The notes under the pieces: generated by a model
The model's input: only the letters and a program-made list of their open reading frames with translations
What the model was told of the DNA's origin: nothing
Database searches by the model: none
From: Microbacterium hatanonis
GTDB lineage: Bacteria; Actinomycetota; Actinomycetes; Actinomycetales; Microbacteriaceae
Direction of reading: 5' to 3'
DNA: 64,000 nucleotides
Assembly: GCF_008017415.1 (NCBI RefSeq)
Contig: NZ_VRSV01000001.1
Coordinates: 1,116,001 to 1,180,000 of the forward strand
Position numbers and translations under genes: made by a program
Shown here: positions 49,374 to 57,583 of the stretch, one piece after another
How positions within the stretch are numbered: the first letter of the stretch is position 1
Layout of the letters: each line of letters opens with the position of its first letter

Positions 49374-50009
49374 CTACGGCAGCAGCGGCAGGACCTCGCG
49401 AAGGTCGACGGGACCGATCACCAGATCGGCGTTCGCGCGCACCGTGGGTTTGGCGTTGAAGGCGAGGCCGAGCCCCGCCGCAGCGAGCATGGGCAGGTCG
49501 TTCGCGCCGTCGCCGATCGCGATGGTCGCGGTGCGGGGCACCGCGGAAGCCGCCGCCCATTCGCGCAGAGCTACGACCTTGGCCGCGCCGTCGACGATCT
49601 CCCCGTCTACCTTCCCGGTGAGCGTCCCGTCCGCCGTCTCCAGTCGGTTGGCGCGCCAGACGTCCACGCCGAGTGCGGGTGCGATCGCATCGAGGATCTC
49701 GTGGAACCCGCCCGAGACCACCCCGACACGTCCGCCGCGCTCGTGAACGCCGGCGATCAGCTCGCGGACGCCGGGTGTCGGCTCGATCCGCGCGATGACA
49801 CGTTCGAACGACGCCGTCGGCACGCCGGCCAATGCCGCGACCCGGGTGCGCAGGCTCGTGGCGAAGTCGACCTCGCCGCGCATCGCGGCCTCCGTCGCCG
49901 CGGCGACCTCGGCCCCGCGGCCGGCCTCGTCGGCGAGGAGTTCGATGACCTCGTTGCGGATGAGCGTGGAATCGGCGTCGAGAACGACGAGGAACCGGGC
50001 GGCAGACAC
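49374..50009 (-). CDS. serB: phosphoserine phosphatase
   Basis: It makes L-serine from phosphoserine. The 211-residue HAD-family protein has motif I VVLDADSTLI (about 8-17) with the nucleophile Asp, motif II VVSGGFHEIL, motif III lysine near GAAKV, and motif IV IGDGANDLPML. The N-terminal ACT-like extension of larger SerB proteins is absent. The GTG start at 50009 lies 7 nt from a TAGGGT -10 box. It is divergent from luxS. Confidence 0.92.
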   Translation of the reverse strand: MSAARFLVVLDADSTLIRNEVIELLADEAGRGAEVAAATEAAMRGEVDFATSLRTRVAALAGVPTASFERVIARIEPTPGVRELIAGVHERGGRVGVVSGGFHEILDAIAPALGVDVWRANRLETADGTLTGKVDGEIVDGAAKVVALREWAAASAVPRTATIAIGDGANDLPMLAAAGLGLAFNAKPTVRANADLVIGPVDLREVLPLLP

Positions 50010-50016
50010 GCGCTCG

Positions 50017-50022
50017 ACCCTA
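50017..50022 (-). promoter_or_regulatory. -10 box of serB, leaderless spacing
   Basis: TAGGGT on the minus strand lies 7 nt before the GTG start of serB. Confidence 0.45.
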
Positions 50023-50070
50023 GCGTGACCTGCCGTGACGTGCGCCGCGACGAGGTTCCCATCCGCCCGC

Positions 50071-50089
50071 CAGAATGGGAGTGCACTCC
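50071..50089 (+). promoter_or_regulatory. luxS promoter with 12-bp palindrome
   Basis: A CAGAAT -10-like box (50071-50076) is followed at once by the perfect palindrome GGAGTGCACTCC (50078-50089), which covers the expected transcription start. The luxS ribosome binding site GAGGAAGGA follows. This arrangement suggests a repressor site. Confidence 0.55.
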
Positions 50090-50104
50090 GAGGAAGGAAC
50101 CCCC

Positions 50105-50578
50105 ATGGCAGACGTCGAGAGCTTCACCCTGGACCACACCGCCGTCAAGGCGCCGTACGTCAGACTGATCGGCACCGAGGTCGGGCCGCGCGGCGACGTC
50201 ATCGCCAATTTCGACGTGCGATTCGTGCAGCCGAACGAGGGCGAGATCCCCACCGCGGGCATCCACACGATCGAGCACATGCTCGCCAGCCTCCTGCGCG
50301 ACCGCCTCGACGGCGTCATCGACATCTCGCCCTTCGGCTGCCGCACCGGGTTCCACCTCATCACGTGGGGGGAGCCGCCCGTCGCCGATGTCGTCGCCGC
50401 GATCGGTGAGGGCCTGCGTTTCATCGCCGAGGAGGCCGAGTGGTCGGACGTCCCCGGTGTGGACGCATTCAGCTGCGGCAACTACCGCGACCACAGCCTG
50501 CACTCCGCTCGGGAGTGGTCGGCCGAGATCCTGCGTCAGGGCATCAGCCGGGACGCCTTCGAGCGCGTCGGCGTCTGA
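50105..50578 (+). CDS. luxS: S-ribosylhomocysteine lyase LuxS
   Basis: It cleaves S-ribosylhomocysteine to homocysteine and DPD, the precursor of autoinducer-2. The 157-residue metalloenzyme has metal ligands His54 and His58 in HTIEHM and Cys124 in FSCGNY, the catalytic Cys79 in PFGCRTGFH, and Glu57. All catalytic residues are present. The nucleosidase Pfs/MTAN that supplies its substrate is not in the window. serB is divergent; glgC converges 18 bp downstream. Confidence 0.97.
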   Translation: MADVESFTLDHTAVKAPYVRLIGTEVGPRGDVIANFDVRFVQPNEGEIPTAGIHTIEHMLASLLRDRLDGVIDISPFGCRTGFHLITWGEPPVADVVAAIGEGLRFIAEEAEWSDVPGVDAFSCGNYRDHSLHSAREWSAEILRQGISRDAFERVGV

Positions 50579-50596
50579 TGGCCGCGTCGGCCCCGC

Positions 50597-51841
50597 TCAG
50601 GGGTCGACGCGGACGTTCTTCCCGACGATCGTGATGCCGGTGTCGGTGACCGTGAAGCCGCGGGCGAGGTCGCGTTCGCGATCCACCCCGACGGTGGCGC
50701 CGTCGGCGAGCGTGACGTTCTTGTCGAGGATCGCGCGATGGATGCGCGCTCCGGCGCCCACTCGCACGTAGTCGAACAGCACCGAATCGGTGATGGTCGA
50801 CCCGCCCCCGGCCAGTGTCCAGGGTCCGACGACACTCCGCTCGAGGTGCGTGCCCGAGAGCACCGAGCCGAGCGAGACGATCGAGTCGATCGCGTTGCCG
50901 ATGCGCCCGACGGAATCGCGGACGAATTTCGCCGGTGGGGCGTTCACCGTCTGCGAGAAGATCGGCCAATCGGTGTTGTACAGGTTGAACACCGGCAGCG
51001 TCGAGATCAGATCCATGTGGGCGTCGTAGAACGACTCGATCGTGCCCACATCGCGCCAGTAGTCGCGGTCGCGGTCGGTGGAGCCCGGCACGTCGTTGCG
51101 CTTGAAGTCGTAGACGGCAGCCTCGCCCCGGTCGACGAAGTAGGGAACGATGTCGCCGCCCATGTCGTGGTTCGAGGTGGGCAGCTCGCCGTCGAACTCG
51201 ACGGCCTCGATGAGTGCGTCGGCGTCGAAGATGTAGTTGCCCATGGACGCGAGCACTTCGTGCGGGGCGTCGGCGAGGCCGGTCGGCGACTGAGGTTTCT
51301 CGAGGAACTGATTGATGCGCGTCGGGTCGGTCGGATCGACGTCGATCACGCCGAACTGGTTGGCCAGCTCGATGGGCTGGCGGATGCCGGCGACGGTGGC
51401 GCGCGCGTCGGAGTTGATGTGCGCGTCCAGCATCTGCCCGAAGTCCATGCGGTAGACGTGGTCGGCGCCGATCACCGCGACGATGTCTGGCTTCTCATCG
51501 AGGATCAGATTCATGCTCTGCAGGATCGCGTCGGCCGACCCCGAGAACCAGCGTTTGCCGAGGCGCTGCTGGGCGGGCACCGACGTCACGTAGGAGCCCA
51601 GCATCGGCGACATGCGCCATGTCTGCGAGATGTGGCGATCGAGGCTGTGCGACTTGTACTGCGTCAGCACGACCAGCTGTCGCAGGCCCGAGTTCACGAG
51701 GTTCGAGATCGCGAAGTCGATCAGGCGGTACTGACCCCCGAACGGCACGGCGGGCTTGGCGCGATCGGCGGTGAGGGGCATGAGCCGCTTGCCCTCACCA
51801 CCAGCGAGGATGATTCCGAAGACCTTCGGCGCTGCAGGCAT
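50597..51841 (-). CDS. glgC: glucose-1-phosphate adenylyltransferase
   Basis: It makes ADP-glucose, the donor for glycogen. The 414-residue protein has the N-terminal nucleotide loop [22 protein letters not shown] (seen as LAGGEGKRL...[10 protein letters not shown]), the [11 protein letters not shown] segment with the metal Asp, the substrate lysine in FLEKP, and a left-handed beta-helix C-terminus ([20 protein letters not shown]). The start lies 6 nt from a TAGTGT -10 box. It is divergent from glgA. Confidence 0.97.
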   Translation of the reverse strand: MPAAPKVFGIILAGGEGKRLMPLTADRAKPAVPFGGQYRLIDFAISNLVNSGLRQLVVLTQYKSHSLDRHISQTWRMSPMLGSYVTSVPAQQRLGKRWFSGSADAILQSMNLILDEKPDIVAVIGADHVYRMDFGQMLDAHINSDARATVAGIRQPIELANQFGVIDVDPTDPTRINQFLEKPQSPTGLADAPHEVLASMGNYIFDADALIEAVEFDGELPTSNHDMGGDIVPYFVDRGEAAVYDFKRNDVPGSTDRDRDYWRDVGTIESFYDAHMDLISTLPVFNLYNTDWPIFSQTVNAPPAKFVRDSVGRIGNAIDSIVSLGSVLSGTHLERSVVGPWTLAGGGSTITDSVLFDYVRVGAGARIHRAILDKNVTLADGATVGVDRERDLARGFTVTDTGITIVGKNVRVDP

Positions 51842-51847
51842 GGCACC

Positions 51848-51853
51848 ACACTA
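51848..51853 (-). promoter_or_regulatory. -10 box of glgC, leaderless spacing
   Basis: TAGTGT on the minus strand ends 6 nt before the glgC ATG. It faces the glgA promoter across a 75-bp gap. Confidence 0.5.
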
Positions 51854-51904
51854 GGCCCGTCGGCGATGAGGAGACCACAGCTTCTCGGCCCTTGACAGCT
51901 GTAC

Positions 51905-51910
51905 TAGCGT
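51905..51910 (+). promoter_or_regulatory. -10 box of glgA, leaderless spacing
   Basis: TAGCGT ends 6 nt before the glgA ATG. A TTGACA at 51892 is too close to be its -35. Confidence 0.5.
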
Positions 51911-51916
51911 TCGAGC

Positions 51917-53104
51917 ATGCGCGTGGACATCGTCACCAAGGAATACCCGCCCGAGATCTATGGGGGCGCGGGGGTGCACGTCACCGAGCTGGTGCGCGCG
52001 CTGCGGCGTTCGATCGACGTCGAGGTGCGGGCGTTCGGTGCTCCTCGCGACGAGCCGCAGACCACGTCGTACGCGGTGCCGGCGGAGCTCGCGACGGCGA
52101 ACGGGGCGATCCAGACCCTCGGCACCGACCTCGAGATCGTCGGCGACGTCGCCGGGGCCGACCTCGTGCACAGCCACACCTGGTACGCGAACTTCGCCGG
52201 GCACCTCGCGTCGCTGCTGCACGGCATCCCGCACGTCGTCAGCGCCCACAGCCTGGAGCCCCTGCGTCCGTGGAAGGCCGAGCAGCTCGGGGGCGGCTAC
52301 GCCGTCTCGAGCTACATCGAGAAGACCGCGTACGAGGGGGCGGCCGCGATCATCGCGGTCAGCGACGGCATGCGTCGCGACATCCTCCGCAGCTATCCCG
52401 AGCTCGACCCCGCGAAGGTGCGGGTGATCTACAACGGCATCGACGTCGACGCGTGGCGCCCCGTCGTGGACATCGACTTCCTGGCCGCGAACGGCATCGA
52501 TTCCACACGTCCGTCGGTCGTGTTCGTCGGACGGATCACCCGCCAGAAGGGTCTGCCCTACCTGCTGCGCGCCGCCGAGCAGCTTCCCCCCGAGGTGCAG
52601 CTGATCCTGTGCGCCGGCGCGCCCGACACGCCGGAGATCATGGCGGAGGTGGAAGAGCTCGTCCGTGGCCTCCAGGCCACGCGCGAGGGGGTGGTCTGGA
52701 TCGACCGCCACCTGTCGCGCCACGACCTGTGCGCCGTCCTCACGTCAGCGACGGCCTTCGTCTGCCCGTCGGTCTACGAGCCCCTGGGCATCGTCAACCT
52801 CGAAGCCATGGCGTGCGGCGCCGCGGTCGTCGGCACGGCGACCGGAGGCATTCCCGAGGTCGTCGCCGACGGGGTGACGGGCCGGCTGGTCCCGATCGAG
52901 CAGGCGCAGGACGGCACGGGAACCCCCGTCGATCCCGAGCGCTTCGTGAACGACCTCGCGCGGGTGCTCATCGAGGTCGTCGGCGACCGCGAGAAGGCCG
53001 CGGAGTACGGCCGGGCCGGACGGACGCGCGCGGCGGAGGAGTTCAGCTGGCAGAAGATCGCCGACACGACCGAGGAGCTCTACCGCGAGCTGACCGGCCG
53101 ATAG
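51917..53104 (+). CDS. glgA: glycogen synthase, actinobacterial type (GlgA/GlgM)
   Basis: A 395-residue GT-B glycosyltransferase using ADP-glucose. It begins MRVDIVTKEYPPEIYGGAGVHVTEL, with the GGAGVH acceptor-site loop, then VVFVGRITRQKGLPYLL between domains and the donor-site PSVYEPLGIVNLEAMACGAAVV with the E-x7-E pattern. This short form is typical of actinobacteria; the M. tuberculosis relative GlgM makes maltose-1-phosphate, so that product is also possible. It pairs divergently with glgC. Its TAG stop starts the -10 of the next gene. Confidence 0.94.
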   Translation: MRVDIVTKEYPPEIYGGAGVHVTELVRALRRSIDVEVRAFGAPRDEPQTTSYAVPAELATANGAIQTLGTDLEIVGDVAGADLVHSHTWYANFAGHLASLLHGIPHVVSAHSLEPLRPWKAEQLGGGYAVSSYIEKTAYEGAAAIIAVSDGMRRDILRSYPELDPAKVRVIYNGIDVDAWRPVVDIDFLAANGIDSTRPSVVFVGRITRQKGLPYLLRAAEQLPPEVQLILCAGAPDTPEIMAEVEELVRGLQATREGVVWIDRHLSRHDLCAVLTSATAFVCPSVYEPLGIVNLEAMACGAAVVGTATGGIPEVVADGVTGRLVPIEQAQDGTGTPVDPERFVNDLARVLIEVVGDREKAAEYGRAGRTRAAEEFSWQKIADTTEELYRELTGR

Positions 53105-53107
53105 GCT
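53102..53107 (+). promoter_or_regulatory. -10 box of the lone ABC ATPase, overlapping the glgA stop
   Basis: TAGGCT uses the glgA TAG stop and ends 6 nt before the ATG at 53114, predicting a leaderless transcript independent of glgA. Confidence 0.5.
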
Positions 53108-53113
53108 GGAGTA

Positions 53114-53899
53114 ATGCCGCAAGTCTTGGAGTTCTCCGACGTCGTCGTCCGCCGGAACGCCCGAGAGATCGTGTCGCACCTCGACTGGTCGGTCGACGAC
53201 GATCAACGCTGGGTGGTCCTCGGACCCAACGGGGCAGGGAAGACCACCCTGCTCCAGCTCGCCGACACCCTGCTGCACCCGAGCTCCGGCACGGTCACGA
53301 TTCTCGGCGAGCAGCTCGGGCGCACCGACGTCTTCGAACTGCGCCCGCGCATCGGTTTCGCCTCGTCGGCGATGGCTCGCCGCATCCCGCCCGAGGAGTC
53401 GGTGCTCGACGTCGTGCTCACCGCGGCGTTCTCCGTGCTCGGTCGCTGGCGCGAGGACTACGAAGACATCGACGAGCGTCGCGCGCTGCGCGTGCTGGCC
53501 GAGTGGAAGCTCGACCATCTCGCCGACCGCACGTTCGGCACCCTGTCGGACGGTGAGCAGAAGCGCGTGCAGATCGCTCGGGCGGTCATGACCGACCCCG
53601 AGCTGCTCCTGCTGGATGAGCCGACCGCGAGCCTCGACCTCGGCGCGCGGGAGGAGCTGCTCACGCTGCTGTCGGGCTATGCGCTGGCGCCCACCACGCC
53701 CGCCATGGTCATGGTCACCCACCATGTCGAGGAGATCCCGGTCGGGTTCACCCACGTGATGCTGCTGCGCGACGGTGCCGTGACCGCGGCGGGACCGATC
53801 CCCGAGACACTGACGTCGGCCAACCTCGAGGCCACCTTCGGCGTACCGATCGTCCTCACCGAGGACGCCGGCCGCTACGCGGCTCGCGCCGCATCCTGA
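53114..53899 (+). CDS. orphan ABC transporter ATPase
   Basis: A single-cassette ATPase of 261 residues: Walker A GPNGAGKTTLL (about 38-48), a Q-loop-like segment FELRPRIGFASSAMARRI without the usual glutamine, signature LSDGEQKRVQIARA, Walker B LLLLDEPTASLD, and the switch His in VTHHVEEIP. The family resembles YlmA/ModF-like ATP-binding proteins. No permease or binding protein is encoded nearby, so it may pair with a distant permease or act on a cytosolic partner. It has its own leaderless promoter. Confidence 0.9.
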   Translation: MPQVLEFSDVVVRRNAREIVSHLDWSVDDDQRWVVLGPNGAGKTTLLQLADTLLHPSSGTVTILGEQLGRTDVFELRPRIGFASSAMARRIPPEESVLDVVLTAAFSVLGRWREDYEDIDERRALRVLAEWKLDHLADRTFGTLSDGEQKRVQIARAVMTDPELLLLDEPTASLDLGAREELLTLLSGYALAPTTPAMVMVTHHVEEIPVGFTHVMLLRDGAVTAAGPIPETLTSANLEATFGVPIVLTEDAGRYAARAAS

Positions 53900-53928
53900 G
53901 CGCGTTTCGTCGCCGGCCGTCGGGCTGG

Positions 53929-53934
53929 TAGACT
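53929..53934 (+). promoter_or_regulatory. -10 box of rpmE2
   Basis: TAGACT gives a leader of about 70 nt before rpmE2. The leader carries a short CCTGG-N6-CCAGG inverted repeat. No Zur box was recognised by eye. Confidence 0.45.
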
Positions 53935-54010
53935 CTGTCGCTGGTGCATTCGCGCCGCCGACTTTGACGGTCCTGGCCAAATCCAGGGCACCTCATCTCA
54001 AAGGACCCCC

Positions 54011-54262
54011 ATGAAGACTGACATCCACCCGGACTACCGCGCCGTCGTGTTCCGCGACCTCGGCTCCGGCGAGACCTTCCTCACCCGTTCGACGGTGACC
54101 AGCGACAAGACGATCGAGCTCGACGGTGTCGAGTACCCCGTCATCGACGTCGAGATCTCGTCCGCATCGCACCCGTTCTACACGGGCAAGCAGCGCATCA
54201 TGGACTCGGCCGGTCGCGTCGAGAAGTTCAACCAGCGCTTCAAGGGCTTCGGCGGCAGCTGA
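54011..54262 (+). CDS. rpmE2: 50S ribosomal protein L31 type B
   Basis: An 83-residue L31 paralogue of the zinc-free (type B) class. It begins [20 protein letters not shown] and contains [25 protein letters not shown], the L31 core. The CxxC zinc residues of type A L31 are absent; the protein has no Cys at all. Type B copies often replace the zinc form under zinc limitation. The ATG follows AGGACC. A hairpin follows the gene. Confidence 0.95.
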   Translation: MKTDIHPDYRAVVFRDLGSGETFLTRSTVTSDKTIELDGVEYPVIDVEISSASHPFYTGKQRIMDSAGRVEKFNQRFKGFGGS

Positions 54263-54277
54263 ACCCGACCTTCGTGC

Positions 54278-54303
54278 AACGGCCTCGCTTCGGCGGGGCC
54301 GTT
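54278..54303 (+). terminator. terminator after rpmE2
   Basis: AACGGCC (54278-54284) pairs with GGCCGTT (54297-54303); inner bases can extend the pairing around TTCG. A T-rich TTTC follows. It lies 15 nt past the stop and before a convergent exonuclease gene. Confidence 0.75.
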
Positions 54304-54310
54304 TCTCGTT

Positions 54311-55033
54311 TCACCGGATGGGCCACGATCCGTCGAGGGGCTCGTCGGGGTCGAGGCGCCCGATGCTGACGAAGTACTCGGTCAGGCTCGCCGCCTGAGC
54401 CCGCGCCCACGCGATCTGGCGCGTGTGCAGCTCATCGACCGTGGGCGGCAGCCAGGCGGCGTACCGCTCCGCGAGGGCTTGTGCGACACGCCCGGCCGCA
54501 ACGGCGTCGGCGGATGCTTCGTGGGCGGCATCGAGACGCACGCGGTAGTGCTCGGCCACCACCGAGAGGGTGCGCTTCCCGCGACGCCAGCGGTCGTAGG
54601 CCTTGTCGACGACGAGCGGATCGATGACAGGGGACGGCCTCTCGATCGGCGGCACGCCGTGGCGGACGGCTTCGTTCTTCAGCAGCGAGAAGTCGAACGG
54701 TGCGTGGTAGGCGACCACGGGGATGCCCGCATCGAAGAGCGCCCGCAGCGACTCGACGACTTCGCCCACGACCTCGCGCACCGGACGCCCGTCGGCGCGG
54801 GCGCGATCCGTGGAGATGCCGTGGATGGCGGCGGCGCCCTCGGGGATCTCGACGCCCGGGTCGGCCAGCCAGTCGCGCGCGGTGAGCACTCCGCCGTCCT
54901 GATCGAGGAGGCCGACGTGGGCCGTGACGATGCGATCGGACGTGACGTCGACACCCGTCGTCTCGAGATCGAAGACACCGACGACCTGCGCCCATTCCGG
55001 ACTCCGGAAGAGGGGGAGGGGCTCCGATTGCAT
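54311..55033 (-). CDS. DnaQ-like 3'-5' exonuclease
   Basis: A 240-residue DEDDh exonuclease. Exo I is VFDLETTGVD with the Asp and Glu (about 20-29), Exo II is YHAPFDFSLL with Asp, and Exo III is HEASADA with the general-base His and Asp. It acts like the stand-alone epsilon-type proofreading or DNA-repair exonucleases rather than a polymerase domain. The start lies 7 nt from TACCGT. It is divergent from a hydrolase. Confidence 0.9.
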   Translation of the reverse strand: MQSEPLPLFRSPEWAQVVGVFDLETTGVDVTSDRIVTAHVGLLDQDGGVLTARDWLADPGVEIPEGAAAIHGISTDRARADGRPVREVVGEVVESLRALFDAGIPVVAYHAPFDFSLLKNEAVRHGVPPIERPSPVIDPLVVDKAYDRWRRGKRTLSVVAEHYRVRLDAAHEASADAVAAGRVAQALAERYAAWLPPTVDELHTRQIAWARAQAASLTEYFVSIGRLDPDEPLDGSWPIR

Positions 55034-55040
55034 GCCTCAC

Positions 55041-55046
55041 ACGGTA
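55041..55046 (-). promoter_or_regulatory. -10 box of the exonuclease, leaderless spacing
   Basis: TACCGT on the minus strand lies 7 nt before the ATG at 55033, with no ribosome binding site. Confidence 0.45.
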
Positions 55047-55096
55047 TGCGGCGGCGCGGACATCGCCGGGGAGGCACTCCGGGCGGGGGCTGCTCG

Positions 55097-55102
55097 TAGA
55101 CT
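55097..55102 (+). promoter_or_regulatory. -10 box of the alpha/beta hydrolase, leaderless spacing
   Basis: TAGACT ends 6 nt before the GTG at 55109. Confidence 0.5.
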
Positions 55103-55108
55103 CGACGG

Positions 55109-56002
55109 GTGCCGAACCCGTATGCCGCCCTCCTCGATCGAGTACCCGCGCGGCGGCACGAGGTCGAGGTGCTCGGCGCGACGACGGCCTACTGGGAGTA
55201 CGGCGCTCCCGGCGCGGCGACGACGATCGTGGCCGTCCACGGCTTCCGCGGCGAGCATCACGGCCTCGAGCCGGTCGTCGCCCACCTCGAGGGCTTCCGC
55301 GTGATCTCGCCCGACCTGCCGGGGTTCGGCGAGACGCCGCCGATTCCGGATCGCCGCCACGACCTCGCCCTGTACGTGGACTGGCTGTCGGCTTTCGTCG
55401 GCCGCGCAGCACCCGGCGCGGTGATCCTCGGGCACTCGTTCGGCTCGATCGTCTCGGCCGCCGCCGTCGCCGACGGCCTCGCGACGCCGTCGCTCGTGCT
55501 GGTCAACCCGATCGGTGCTCCGGCTCTCGAGGGGCCTCGCGGCATCCTCACGCGTCTGGCGGTCTTCTATTACTGGGCGGGCGCGCGTCTGCCGGCTCCC
55601 CTCGGCGATGCCCTGCTGCGCAACCGCCTCGTCGTCCGGGGGATGAGCGTCGCGATGGTCAAGACGCGCGACAGAGGGCTGCGCCGGTTCGTCCATGAGC
55701 AGCATGACGCCTACTTCTCGCGGTTCGCCGACCGCGACGTGCTGCACGACGCGTTCCTGACCTCGGTCTCGAACGACGTGCGGACCTTCGCGCCCCGCAT
55801 CGCGGCCCGGACGCTGCTGGTGGCCGCGCAGAAGGACGACATCACGCCGATCGAAGCCGAGCGGACGCTGGCGACCCTGTTCGCAGACGCCCAGCTCGTC
55901 GAGATCGAGGACGTCGGTCACCTGATCCACTACGAGACGCCGGCGGTCGCCGCCGGCGCGATCAGGCGCTTTCTCTCGCCTTCCGACGCCGGTACGCGTT
56001 GA
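55109..56002 (+). CDS. alpha/beta hydrolase
   Basis: A 297-residue hydrolase. The oxyanion segment is VAVHGFRGEHHGLEP, the nucleophile elbow GHSFGS lies near 110, and the catalytic His is in VGHLIHYE near the end. A DDITP segment before it supplies the acid. The protein resembles epoxide-hydrolase or ester-hydrolase members; the substrate is unknown. The GTG start has leaderless -10 spacing. Its last 41 bp overlap the 3' end of a convergent CGNR gene. Confidence 0.88.
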   Translation: MPNPYAALLDRVPARRHEVEVLGATTAYWEYGAPGAATTIVAVHGFRGEHHGLEPVVAHLEGFRVISPDLPGFGETPPIPDRRHDLALYVDWLSAFVGRAAPGAVILGHSFGSIVSAAAVADGLATPSLVLVNPIGAPALEGPRGILTRLAVFYYWAGARLPAPLGDALLRNRLVVRGMSVAMVKTRDRGLRRFVHEQHDAYFSRFADRDVLHDAFLTSVSNDVRTFAPRIAARTLLVAAQKDDITPIEAERTLATLFADAQLVEIEDVGHLIHYETPAVAAGAIRRFLSPSDAGTR

Positions 56003-56525
56003 CGTTCATGCGATTGCCGCAGTTGCCGGTGTCGCAGTAGCGCTTGGACTTGTTCCGCGAGTAGTCGATGAACACCGAGGCGCAGTCGTCGGCGTCGCAG
56101 ACCTGCACCCGGTCGTACTCGTCGGCACGGATGACATCGACGAACGCCATGGCGGTCTCGACCAGCACGCGGGTCATGAGCGGCTCCTGGTCGTCGGTGG
56201 CGTGGATGTGCCACTGCTCGAAGCCCTTGTGCGAGACGAGCTGTGGCAGTGCTCCGCCGTCGCTCAGCATCGCGTTCACGAGCGGCACGGCACCGTCGCG
56301 ACCGACGGTCCAGAGGGCGTGCAGACGGGGGCGGATGCTGCGCATGGCCGCGAGCTCCTCCGCATCGCGCTGCAGGCGCCCCGAGTAGGGGCGCTCATCG
56401 AGGAAGCGGTCGAGATCCTCGAGATCGACCAGCCCGTCCACCCCTTCCGACGACCTCTCCGGCGCGGTGTTGACGAGGTCGACGGCGGCCTCGAGGGCGA
56501 GTTGGGTGTCATGGATGAAAACCAT
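55962..56525 (-). CDS. CGNR zinc-finger, ABATE-domain regulator
   Basis: A 187-residue protein with an N-terminal ABATE-like stress domain (DTQLALEAAVDLVNTAPER) and a C-terminal CGNR zinc finger: VCDADDC, then RYCDTGNCGNRMNVNAYRRRK. CGNR proteins are thought to bind DNA and regulate transport or stress genes. I chose the ATG at 56525 because AGGAG lies 6 nt upstream; an ATG at 56540 lacks one. It is divergent from an EamA exporter, a plausible target. Its 3' end overlaps a convergent hydrolase by 41 bp. Confidence 0.9.
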   Translation of the reverse strand: MVFIHDTQLALEAAVDLVNTAPERSSEGVDGLVDLEDLDRFLDERPYSGRLQRDAEELAAMRSIRPRLHALWTVGRDGAVPLVNAMLSDGGALPQLVSHKGFEQWHIHATDDQEPLMTRVLVETAMAFVDVIRADEYDRVQVCDADDCASVFIDYSRNKSKRYCDTGNCGNRMNVNAYRRRKARESA

Positions 56526-56596
56526 GTTGACTCCTGACATCGGCGGACGCTAGTGTCACCATCGTAACCACTCCACACTCCTGACAGTCGGAACCC

Positions 56597-57583
56597 ATGA
56601 CCGCTTCGCTCACCGCCCCCGTTCCGACCGTCCGCGCCACGGGCGCCGGAGGGCTCCTCCTCGGCCTCATCTCCGCCGTCGCCTTCGCGTCCAGTGGGTC
56701 TGTCATGAAGCCGCTGCTGGAAGCGGGCTGGTCGCTGGGGGCCGCACTGCTCCTTCGCATGTCGGGTGCCGCGCTCGTCCTCGCCTACCCGTTCTTCCGA
56801 GCGGTTCTCCGCGAACGCGGCTTCCTCCGTCGCCACTGGCCGCTCATCGTCGGCTTCGGACTCACCGGCGTGACGGGGTGCCAGTTGTTCTACTTCGCGG
56901 CCATGCAGCGCATCCCGGTCGGCGTGGCGCTGCTGATCCAGTACTTCGCGCCGGTGCTCCTCGTCGGACTCGCGTGGGTGCGGACCCGGCGCGCTCCGTC
57001 GCGCGTGGTCGTCGTCGGGTCGGTCGCCTCGATCGTGGGACTCGTGCTCATGGTCGACCTGACCGGGGGCTCCTTCGATCTGATCGGCACGCTGTGCGCG
57101 CTCGGAGCGGCGATCTGTCTCGGGGCCTACTTCCTCATCGCCGAGCGCACGGGCGACTCCATCCCGCCCCTGGCGCTGGCCGGCGGCGGGCTCCTGACCG
57201 GGGCTCTCCTCCTCGGCGTCCTCGTCGTCACGGGTGTCCTGCCGTTCGTCGCGCCACCCGTCGACGTCGTGCTGGGCGGCGTGACCGTGCCCTGGATCGT
57301 ACCCGTCGTGTGGGTCGTCCTCATCGCGACGGTGTGCGGCTACGCCTTCGGCGTGATCGCCGTGTCGAAGATCGGATCGCGCCTCGCGTCGTTCGTCGGC
57401 CTCACCGAGGCTCTCTTCGCCGGCGCGATCGCGTGGCTCCTCATCGGCGAGACGCCGACGGCCGTGCAAGCCATCGGCGGCGCGTTGATCCTCGCCGGTG
57501 TGGTGTGCGTGAGGCTCGACGCACGCGGAGCGGGCACGCCGAAGGGCGAGGCGGCTATCGTGCCGGTCGTGCCAGCCCCATGA
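56597..57583 (+). CDS. EamA/DMT-family transporter
   Basis: A 328-residue drug/metabolite transporter with ten helices arranged as two EamA repeats. Features are the first-repeat LISAVAFASSGSVMKPLLEAGWS and YFAAMQRIPVGVALLIQYFAPVLL, and the second-repeat SRLASFVGLTEALFAGAIAWLLIGE. Similar proteins export amino acids or metabolites. It diverges from a CGNR regulator and converges on an AsnC-type regulator with a 29-bp tail overlap, so either could control it. Confidence 0.9.
   Translation: MTASLTAPVPTVRATGAGGLLLGLISAVAFASSGSVMKPLLEAGWSLGAALLLRMSGAALVLAYPFFRAVLRERGFLRRHWPLIVGFGLTGVTGCQLFYFAAMQRIPVGVALLIQYFAPVLLVGLAWVRTRRAPSRVVVVGSVASIVGLVLMVDLTGGSFDLIGTLCALGAAICLGAYFLIAERTGDSIPPLALAGGGLLTGALLLGVLVVTGVLPFVAPPVDVVLGGVTVPWIVPVVWVVLIATVCGYAFGVIAVSKIGSRLASFVGLTEALFAGAIAWLLIGETPTAVQAIGGALILAGVVCVRLDARGAGTPKGEAAIVPVVPAP

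Noticed and set aside
51892..51897. TTGACA as -35 of glgA
   Set aside because: It is only 7 bp from the TAGCGT box that sits at the start; normal spacing is about 17 bp.
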